Positions 56,785 through 64,000 of a stretch of 64,000 nucleotides of DNA are shown one piece after another. The translations under genes were made by a program, and so were the position numbers. Location of the stretch: contig NW_026089624.1 of NCBI RefSeq assembly GCF_024586455.1, positions 14,289,341-14,353,340 of the forward strand, given 5' to 3'. Origin of the DNA: Bactrocera neohumeralis. Taxonomy: Eukaryota > Arthropoda > Insecta > Diptera > Tephritidae. A model generated the notes under the pieces. The model ran no database searches. It was not told the origin of the DNA and worked only from the letters and a program-made list of their open reading frames with translations. Each line of letters begins with the position of its first letter. The stretch's first letter is position 1.

Positions 56785-57655
56785 AAAAAGCTTTACACCG
56801 TCGGCATATTCTTAAAATTCATGAGAATTCAATTACAGAAGAAATATTGTTAATAAATAACAAGAACAGATTAGTGCCAAGATGACTACACTAAGGAACT
56901 TCTGAGAGACATTACTTGAATCTGAAAGAGAAACCTTATATAGGATATAACTTCTTTTGTTCTATTATAAATATAAGATAGTCATCTTGATTGAAAGCCA
57001 AGAAGATGAAGTGTAGCTACGAAAGTCGAGAGATTTACTTTATCGAAAGCTTTGCTAAAATTAGTGTATATAACATCCGTGTGCTTGTGTTTACAAATTC
57101 AAGTAAATTTGTTAAAGTAGATTTCCCTTTACGAAATACATTCTGAGAGGAAGAAATTAACAGAGACATCGAAAAAATTATATGGTCTGCACTGATACCC
57201 TCAACAAAATTAAGTATTGCTGATGACCTAAATCCACTTTTATGCAAAGGGATTATAAATGGCTGTTTCCATATTGAAAGAAATATATGTAACTTGTTTG
57301 AGAGAAGAAATAAATATCCTTTTCAAAAGCAAGTAGATATTTGACACTCTTTTTAAAAATCATGAGAATATAATATCTGGACCGTAATAAAAAGCTGGTT
57401 TTAATTTATGTCAATTAAGTAAGGCTTCTTCCTCAGAAATAATTGGATAACTTTAATTCGATATTTAACTTAAGTTGGAATCCATTTATTCATACAATAA
57501 AAAATGGTTACAAACAAGCAAAAAAATCGTGTTACCATATTTTGTCATGGAATAAAAATAAGACAACAAAGTGATTATGACGTCATTACAAAATTTATTA
57601 TCATGTAATGAGTTATGTAAAATCTTTCAGAATTTTTATTATCTTGATAAATTCC
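56785..57655. other. No recognisable feature
   Basis: A+T-rich sequence. The minus-strand ORF at 57035-57247 ('LISSSQNVFRKGKSTLTNLL') vaguely recalls a non-LTR RT 'QhGFrkgkST' block, too short to call. Confidence 0.35.
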
Positions 57656-57915
57656 GGATTTGGATCGGTTAGGGTTATTTTTTTTTTAAGCGAAGCCTAG
57701 GGCCGCCAATGCAAAAAGGAGTTCAACGCGAAAGAACTGAGCACGCCCAGTTGTTGGACCGACCAGGGTTATTTTTTTGAATCAAAGCAAAAGGCCGCCA
57801 GTGCAGAAAAGAGTTCAGCGCGAAGGAACTGATCGCGCCTAGGTGTTGGCGCTACCAGAGTTTTTTCTTAAACGCGGCCGAGGGCCGCCAATGCAGAAAG
57901 GAATTCTATGCGAAA
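57656..57915 (+). repeat. Minisatellite related to 16043-16440
   Basis: About two and a half units near 96 bp sharing 'ccagggttatttttttga', 'ggccgcca.tgcag.aa' and 'gagttcaacgcgaaag' blocks with the loop of the foldback-like element, in the same orientation. G+C-rich against its surroundings. Confidence 0.7.
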
Positions 57916-58499
57916 AACGAATGTGTTATTTATTTCCTATTATTGGGGTATTATTTGTTTTCTTTATTTCTTTTGGTTCTTCTGCGAAATAAGTACGTAA
58001 GGTAACACTGAATATTAGTTATAATGCAACCCTTTTGTAAATGTGTGAACAAAAATAATTGAAGAAAAGTTAAATATTGAAAAAAATGGGCAGTATTACG
58101 ATTCTTTTTGCGCCGCAATTTGATGGTACGGATGGATAGAGGAGGTCCTCAGGATTACAAAATGTATACTCATATACCGTCCTCAGACGCATAGTTTTCG
58201 AGATATTTCAATTTAAAGTTCAAAAATTCGCAAAAACAATGTTCCTTACTTCACTATGTTTAACCCACTTTTCACACATTTTTTAATTGATATATATTTA
58301 ATTACACTGTACACATTCGTATATATCAAAAATTTACAATAATTGTATATTTTTTAAGAAAATAAATATACTTTAAAAACTACTACAAATAGGAGTGTTG
58401 CCACACTTTGTATCCTGAAAATATAATCAAAAATCTGTTTTATATTTAGATATATAAATGATTCAAAATGAAATATTGTTTCATACATTTATATGGATT
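57916..58499. repeat. Diverged arm-like sequence of the foldback family
   Basis: 'agttttcgagatatttcaat' followed by 'ttaaagttcaaaa' matches 'agttttcgagatatttgcat' and 'ttaaagttgaaaa' in the left arm at 15693-15735. Upstream, 'atttgatggtacggatggat' recalls 'gtggtatggttggat'. It carries only one arm and lies on the other side of the minisatellite than expected, so it is rearranged or a different subfamily. Confidence 0.5.
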
Positions 58500-58511
58500 A
58501 TATACCATAAT
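58500..58511. repeat. Left target-site duplication of I-clade element
   Basis: ATATACCATAAT, repeated exactly at 63778-63789 after the poly(A) tail. The 12-bp length is typical for target-primed reverse transcription. Confidence 0.88.
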
Positions 58512-58702
58512 CATACACCGTCGAACTGTCATCGTAACCGGTTGCTTTTCGCTCTGTGCTTATTGAGTTTGTTAAAACGGTATAACGGTTTGTTCTGCGT
58601 TTATATTACGCTCGTGCTTTGTTTGTGAATTAATTTTTTATCGTTTTATATCTTTTCAATCACTTAATTTCTTAATTTGTTAAACTAAAATTCGCGTTTA
58701 CT

Positions 58703-58759
58703 ATGGCCCCTGGGGCCACCAAATTAGGGGATAATAGGTTTTCCTATTATCTCCAATAA
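58703..58759 (+). promoter_or_regulatory. uORF with TAATG stop-start and leader hairpin
   Basis: An 18-codon upstream ORF (ATG at 58703) ends in TAA at 58757-58759, overlapping the ORF1 ATG (58759-58761) as TAATG. Between them, GGGGATAATAGG, a TTTT loop and CCTATTATCTCC form a 12-bp stem with one G-U pair, ending just before the overlap. A smaller palindrome GGCCCCTGGGGCC lies at the uORF start. This could support termination-reinitiation control of ORF1; function is inferred. Confidence 0.6.
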
Positions 58760-59904
58760 TGAAAAAGAAAAGAAAAAAACCAAATCCGATCCCGTTAGAC
58801 CAATTTCCAGAATTACCAGTCTCAAACACGGATGATCCAAAATTTTTGGTCATGTCATCGCTGGACGACAACAAGCCAATTAATTCGTTATCATGCTTCG
58901 CTACGTATAAAGGTATTCAAGCAATCAGTAAGGAAGTAAGTAAAGTTACTGAGCTACGTGATGGTAACCTACTGCTCTTTGTAAATAACAACAAAACAGC
59001 TAGCAAATTTCTTTCTGCAAAAATTTTACCTGGCGGAGGTCATATCAATGTCAAACTTCATAATACTTTGAATACGGTTAAAGGCACCATATACGCCCCA
59101 TTCCTGAATAACTTATCAGAAGAAGATATTGTTGATGGTCTTAAGGAGCAGGGTGTTTCTGCTGTACATAAGTTTTCACGAATTGCTGACGGCTCCCGTA
59201 ATCCTACGGGTGTAGTTTTATTAACTTTTGATAAATACAAACTTCCTGAAAGAATTGATGTTGCCTGGAGGAACCTCACTGTCCGTCCGTATTACCCTAA
59301 TCCTATGCGTTGTAAGCAATGTCAATTAATTGGCCACACAGCAAAATACTGCCGTAATTCACCTTCTTGTGTCTCATGCAACCTCCCTTCCGATCATACC
59401 CCACCTACTGAATGTAAGAGAATAATGTGTGCAAATTGCTCGGGCGACCACCCGGCATCATCTAATACTTGCCCTAAATATCAACAATCCAAAAAAATAT
59501 TAAAAATTAAAACTATTTATAAATGTAGTATGCGTGAAGCTGTTACCAAGTATAAAATTCAATTTTCTCATACAACTTCTAATGCAAACTCTTTTGCCTC
59601 TATAGCTAAAATTTCTAACAATACTAATCAAATCAATAATGAAACAACACCTAATAACAAATCCAACAATCCTACCAAAACTAATCTAACAACAACTACA
59701 GACATCAATTCATCTAAACAATCCCTTCCATCCCATCCTACCTCTTCTGTCACTTCTCCTTCCCCTCTCTTTTCCCCTTTATCCATCTCTGACTCTCCTC
59801 TCAATATCCTTTCCTCCTGTCCTATCTCACCCTCCCCCACCCTCTCCTGCTCGCAAGATCCTCTTGCATTACCCAATTTTCCTTCTTACAATGAAGACAT
59901 TTAG
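58759..59904 (+). CDS. I-clade ORF1 Gag-like nucleic-acid-binding protein
   Basis: An open 381-codon frame. The basic start 'MKKKRKKPNPIPLDQFPELP' is followed by a central region with 'ELRDGNLLLFVNNNKTASKF' and 'VKGTIYAPFLNNLSEEDIVD', resembling the RRM-like part of I-factor-type ORF1. Three cysteine-histidine knuckles follow from about residue 185: CKQCQLIGHTAKYC (CX2CX4HX4C), CVSCNLPSDHTPPTEC and CANCSGDHPASSNTC. The last third is Ser/Thr/Asn/Pro-rich. It would bind the element RNA to form the retrotransposition particle (family knowledge). The start is set by the TAATG overlap with the uORF. Confidence 0.88.
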   Translation: MKKKRKKPNPIPLDQFPELPVSNTDDPKFLVMSSLDDNKPINSLSCFATYKGIQAISKEVSKVTELRDGNLLLFVNNNKTASKFLSAKILPGGGHINVKLHNTLNTVKGTIYAPFLNNLSEEDIVDGLKEQGVSAVHKFSRIADGSRNPTGVVLLTFDKYKLPERIDVAWRNLTVRPYYPNPMRCKQCQLIGHTAKYCRNSPSCVSCNLPSDHTPPTECKRIMCANCSGDHPASSNTCPKYQQSKKILKIKTIYKCSMREAVTKYKIQFSHTTSNANSFASIAKISNNTNQINNETTPNNKSNNPTKTNLTTTTDINSSKQSLPSHPTSSVTSPSPLFSPLSISDSPLNILSSCPISPSPTLSCSQDPLALPNFPSYNEDI

Positions 59905-59958
59905 TTTAAATAAAATATTCGTAGCTTAACTTTTTTCTTTTATAAGTTTACATATGAT

Positions 59959-62900
59959 ATGATTACACTTCTTCAATGGAACATTAACGGTTATGTTAAT
60001 AATTATATTAACTTAGAGTTACTTATGGGATCGTACAATCCATCTATTATCCTGTTGAATGAAACTCACCTATCTTATAATGCCTCAGCTTTTACCCCTA
60101 GGGCTTATGTGGGATATTTTATTAATCTCCCACATAACACCACCAACAAGCAGGGAGTTGCCATCCTAGTTAACAGAAATCTACCTCACGTATTACTTCC
60201 CATACCCCTTTCAATTTTTTCTTCTGTAGCTATTGAGATCCTCGCCCCCTATAAAATTTCAATCATCTGTGCTTATTCCCCTCCTGATCAATCATTTTCT
60301 ACTACTGAATTTTTAAATCTTATTCCTTCCGGTTCAAATCCTTTTATCTTGTGTGGTGACTTCAATGTTGGAGTCCCCTTTGGGGCTCTGCTTCGGCTAA
60401 CTCCAAGGGACGTAGCATTGAGGATGCCTTACTAAGATCCAACTGCATTGTTTTAAATGATGGTTCCCCCACCCATTTTTCCACTCACTCTACCTTCACT
60501 AATATTGATCTTTCCATATGTTCTGCCTCCCTCTCCTCAAAAATATCCTGGTGTTGTATTGATGATCTCCATGGCAGTGATCATTTTCCCATCCTTTCCA
60601 AAATATCTACTTCTCGCCCTCATTCATTTTTTAAGCCCAGGATTCGGTTTAAAACTGATTCGGCTGATTGGGATAGGTTTGAAGAAACCTGTTTTTCGCA
60701 TTCACGTTATTTCCCCTTTTCTTCCAATATAAATCAAGAGGCTTCTAGAATCCAAAAAATTATACGTTCTGCTTCTAACTATTCTTTTCCCCTTTCTTCT
60801 TCTAAACCAGTCAAGCTTGCTCCTCTTTGGTGGAATAATGAGCTTTCTAAGCACTAAGAAATCTGAAACAGATCGCATGGCATCAATTTAAACGTTTACG
60901 TTCTAGTGCAAACTTAATAGCTTACAAAAAATCCAATGCACTTTTTCGCCATAAAGCTAAGGCTGCTAAGGTTCTTTGTTTCCAAGAATTTACGAATAAT
61001 ATCACTTCTTCTTCGGATTCTAGAAATATCTGGACTGATATGAAAAGACTGGCTGGTTTATCACCTTCTTCTCCTATCACTTATTTAAATACTCCTCGGG
61101 GCACTCTACTATATCCCAAAGATATAGCCTTAGAGTTGCCACCCACTTTTCCAATATTTCTTTGGACTCCAATTTCTCTTCTGATTTTTCCTCTAGTAAA
61201 CTTTCTTCTCTTTGCTCTCTTACCTTCCTCCTTCCACCTTATCTCAATCAGCTGAATATTTAGATGCCGATATATCTGAACTTGATTTTAATTTAGTCCT
61301 CTCGTCAGTGAAGGGCAAAACTCCTGGCATTGATAAAATCTCTTACCTTATCATCAAGCACCTTCCTCCATTCCTTATATCCCGTCTAGTCAAACTTTAC
61401 AATAGTATTTTTCTCAGTGGCAACTACCCTGTCCTCTGGAAGACTAGCGCGATTATTCCTATTTTAAAACGTGGTAAACCTCCTGGTGTGGTCAGCAGTT
61501 ATCGTCCCATTTCCCTTCTTCCTTGCCTTGGTAAATTGATTGAAAAGATTATTGCTACTAGACTCGCCTGGTATGCTCAATCTAATAATCTCATTTCGCA
61601 CAACCAAGTTGCGTTCAAGAGGGGGCAGGGTACGTTGGATGCTCTCCTGCACCTTGATCACTTTATCTCTGATACTCTGTCCCACAAAAATCATGTTTCT
61701 ATTCTTTCTTTAGATTTCCTAAAAGCATTTGACAGGATTGGGATTCATGTAGTGTTAAGACAGCTTAGTAGGTGGAGAGTGGGTTCTCGTATTTTTAACT
61801 TTGTCAAATCTTTCCTATCCAACCGTAAATTAAGTGTTATCATATCCAATGTTTCATCCTCTGTTCTACCATTAGATAATGGTACCCCACAAGGGTCACC
61901 GCTCTCGGTGATCCTATTTACTATTGCATTTGATGAAATCAGTACCATTCTATCAGATTTTGTTACTATCCGGCATCAGATTTATGCTGATGATTTAATT
62001 TTATTCTCAAAAACTTCAAATTTGACTTCAGTAACAATTACTTTCTCTGAAATTTTATTGCGTCTTTCTCGTTGGTCCTCTACTTCAGGCACATCAATAT
62101 CTTTTCCTAAATCGAAACTTTTTCATATTTGTAAAAAACATCAATGTACTATCCCAACGCTCACATTTGATAATACAAACATTTTGTGTACAGATAGTAT
62201 TAAGTTCCTTGGTATTGTTTTAGACTCTAAGTATACATTTAAGAAACATTGTCAGTATATAAGAAAAAGACTTTTTGTTAATTTAAATATTATTAAATAC
62301 CTCTCATGTAAGCGCTCACTCATCGGCTCGGCTTTACTGGTCAACGTCACTAAAGCCCTCATCTCATCTGTAATTAATTATGGCTTAGAAATTTATGGAC
62401 ATCATTCTAAGAATCATCTAAAGATGCTTGCTGCGCCCTATCATTCTTCAGTTCGTTGTTCTCTTCGAGTGTTTCCAACATCGCCAATTAAAAACATACT
62501 GACGGAAGCTGGCCTACCTTCTCTAAAAGATGCAGTGGAAGATAGCTTAAATAAGCTTTATTCAAAACTCATACTCAGCAAGAATTTTACTATAAAAAAG
62601 GACTTTCAATCATCACTTTGCAGAAAGAGGTCTCCTAAAATACCGTCTTCTATTTTTAAAAGTGCTTTGTTTGCTAAAACCAATGAGTTGCCGCTTAAAA
62701 TATTGCTGCCTTGCAGTAAATATATTCCACCGTGGAAAGTAAATGAATCTTCTTTCATTAGTGATCTTACTTTTCTTCGCAAATCCATCACTCCAAGCAC
62801 TGTGTATAAATCTCGATTTTTGGAATTATCTGCGCACTTCAAATCTTTTGGTTGGCAGTTTATATATACTGATGGCTCCAAATCGTCGCATACATCTTTT

Positions 62901-63656
62901 GCTGTAGTTGATGATAACCAACAAAGAATATCGTATGGTTTATTATTTCCATTTTGTTCAATTTTTACCGCTGAAGCTACGGGTATTCTCAAAGCTGTCC
63001 AGTATGCCCAACAAAACCTTGGTAAATTCATCATCTGTACAGATAGTCTATCGTGTTTTCAAGCTTTAAAAAACCGCAGTAACTACAATGACGTCATTAT
63101 TGGCATTAGATCGCTGTTGTTTTCGTTAGCACATAGACTAAAAATAATGTGGATACCCGGTCACTCTGGAATCATTGGAAATACTTTTGCGGACTCGGTG
63201 GCTAAGGAGGTGTGCATCACTCCAACAACTACATCTGCCTTGTTTGTTAAGAGTGATATAAAACGGCTTATTATTCAACAAAGATCCACTAAATTGGCGC
63301 TTGATTGGATGAATTACAGACACCACTACTCTAGAATAAATTCAAATCGTATCAAACCATCCTTTCCGTCATCGCTTTCATCTAATTATATCATTCCATA
63401 TATCAGACTTCGCATTGGCCACTCCATTATCACACACGCTCACATACTAAATGGCACTCAGATCAACCAATGCCCATTTTGTGATTCAGATTTAAATCTA
63501 TTGCATCTTCTGCAACATTGTCCAGCACTTCAAACTCATAGACTGTCAAACTTCAATAATACTGATCCAATAATTTTATTGATGGATCCCTCAAGCAACA
63601 ACATTTTGAAAATCTACAACTTTTTGAAAGACAGCGACCTTCTTCGACGCATATAA
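59959..63656 (+). pseudogene. I-clade ORF2 (EN-RT-RNase H), frameshifted
   Basis: EN opens at 59959 with 'LLQWNINGYVNNY', 'ILLNETHLSYN', 'CAYSPPDQSF' and 'LCGDFNV'. A frameshift near 60375 moves to 'SKGRSIEDALLRSNCIVLND' and 'DDLHGSDHFPIL'. Another after 'WWNNEL' (60845) and one near 61140 lead to the 814-codon frame from 61212. This carries RT ('GKTPGIDKISYLIIKHLP', 'SYRPISLLPCLGKLIEKI', 'LSLDFLKAFDRIG', 'NGTPQGSPLS', YADD at residues 258-261), RNase H ('IYTDGSK' at about 552, 'FTAEATGILKAVQ', 'CTDSLSCFQAL', 'IPGHSGIIGNTFADSVAK') and a terminal 'CPFCDSDLNLLHLLQHC'. RT and RNase H are intact; EN is broken, so not autonomous as read. Confidence 0.9.
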
Positions 63657-63777
63657 CATAACCAGTCGGCCGATAGCCCATGATGCTAGTGCTGCGTATT
63701 TTCTTAAGTTTGTATAATAATTGTATTATTATGTAAGCTTTTATAAAATAAAATAAAAATAAAAAAAAAAAAAAAAA

Positions 63778-63789
63778 ATATACCATAAT
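63778..63789. repeat. Right target-site duplication of I-clade element
   Basis: ATATACCATAAT directly after the A-rich tail, identical to 58500-58511. Confidence 0.88.
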
Positions 63790-64000
63790 GGTAAAGGTTC
63801 AGGAGAGCGGCTTTTCCGAAAACGTGAACCAATTTTCACGGGAAATGTCTTAAAATTCGCGTTTTTAATTCCAATTTACGAATATATACGGCGCGTTATC
63901 TATTTTTATGTTTTTTTTGTAGTAAAAAAAAAAGAAATATTATGATTTTGCACGATATTTTGCTATAAATGGCATCACTGTTCGAAATTCAATTGGATAC
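63790..64000. other. Flanking sequence, no recognisable feature
   Basis: Sequence to the right of the I-clade insertion. No motif found in the short stretch available. Confidence 0.3.

Larger units (their letters stand above)
58512..63777 (+). mobile_element. Full-length I-clade non-LTR retrotransposon
   Basis: 5266 bp from CATACACCGTCGAACTG to an A-rich tail, bounded by a perfect 12-bp duplication. ORF1 is a Gag-like protein with three zinc knuckles. ORF2 has EN, RT, RNase H and a C-terminal CCHC, the domain set of the I clade. The clean ends and open ORF1 suggest a young insertion, although ORF2 has frameshifts. A 54-bp gap separates the ORFs. Confidence 0.92.

Noticed and set aside
59628..59876. 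Minus-strand 82-codon Gly/Glu/Val-rich ORF
   Set aside because: Antisense of the Ser/Thr/Pro-rich tail of I-clade ORF1; composition explains it.

Overview
This is a repeat-dense piece of insect nuclear genome. No host gene, tRNA, rRNA or CRISPR array could be supported. The A+T-rich background, the element families and the general repeat style (short dipteran introns, ACATATGTATGTATA-type tracts, a 'cagacggacggacagac' repeat) suggest a higher fly, plausibly a tephritid. That assignment is inference from remembered families, not a database result. Nearly every recognisable coding stretch belongs to a transposable element (TE), and most are broken.

Layout. 1-4.7 kb: old non-LTR and mariner remnants, an internally deleted mariner (1162-2066), an RTE 3' fragment, and the 3' end of a Helitron with Pif1-like helicase remains. 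4.8-7.8 kb: a nearly full-length but broken RTE-type retrotransposon. 8.5-10.9 kb: a Tc1-like remnant split by a piggyBac-like element. 11.4-15 kb: a dispersed repeat interrupted by a two-gene PIF/Harbinger element, itself carrying a TTAA-flanked MITE. 15.6-16.9 kb: a foldback-like element with ~350-bp arms and a minisatellite loop. 17-21 kb: CR1-like and R1/LOA-like remnants. 21.5-30.8 kb: several deleted mariners, a 5'-truncated RTE with an open 3' ORF, a transposase-like remnant I cannot name, and a second copy of the 11.4-15 kb repeat.

31.2-48.9 kb is the most striking part. A composite of Tc1-like element + LOA-type retrotransposon + inverted RTE is present as three head-to-tail units. 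The middle unit alone carries two later DNA-transposon insertions: a snap-back DD41D mariner derivative and a near-intact pogo/Tigger element. The other units supply the empty sites. The third unit ends at a CR1-type retrotransposon (48.9-52.9 kb) whose N-terminus carries a 2A-like motif and two PHD-like zinc fingers. 53.6-54.2 kb holds an RTE remnant interrupted by a ~100-bp poly(A)-tailed SINE-like insertion whose body matches the CR1 5' UTR. 54.2-56.8 kb is another RTE. 58.5-63.8 kb is a full-length I-clade retrotransposon with a perfect 12-bp target-site duplication, an open ORF1 and a frameshifted ORF2 with EN, RT and RNase H.

The genes do not form a pathway. They are successive generations of selfish elements, and nesting order gives relative ages. 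The density, mixed orientation, inverted-repeat hairpins and tandem composite array resemble heterochromatin or a small-RNA-producing locus; that is a hypothesis, not something the sequence proves.
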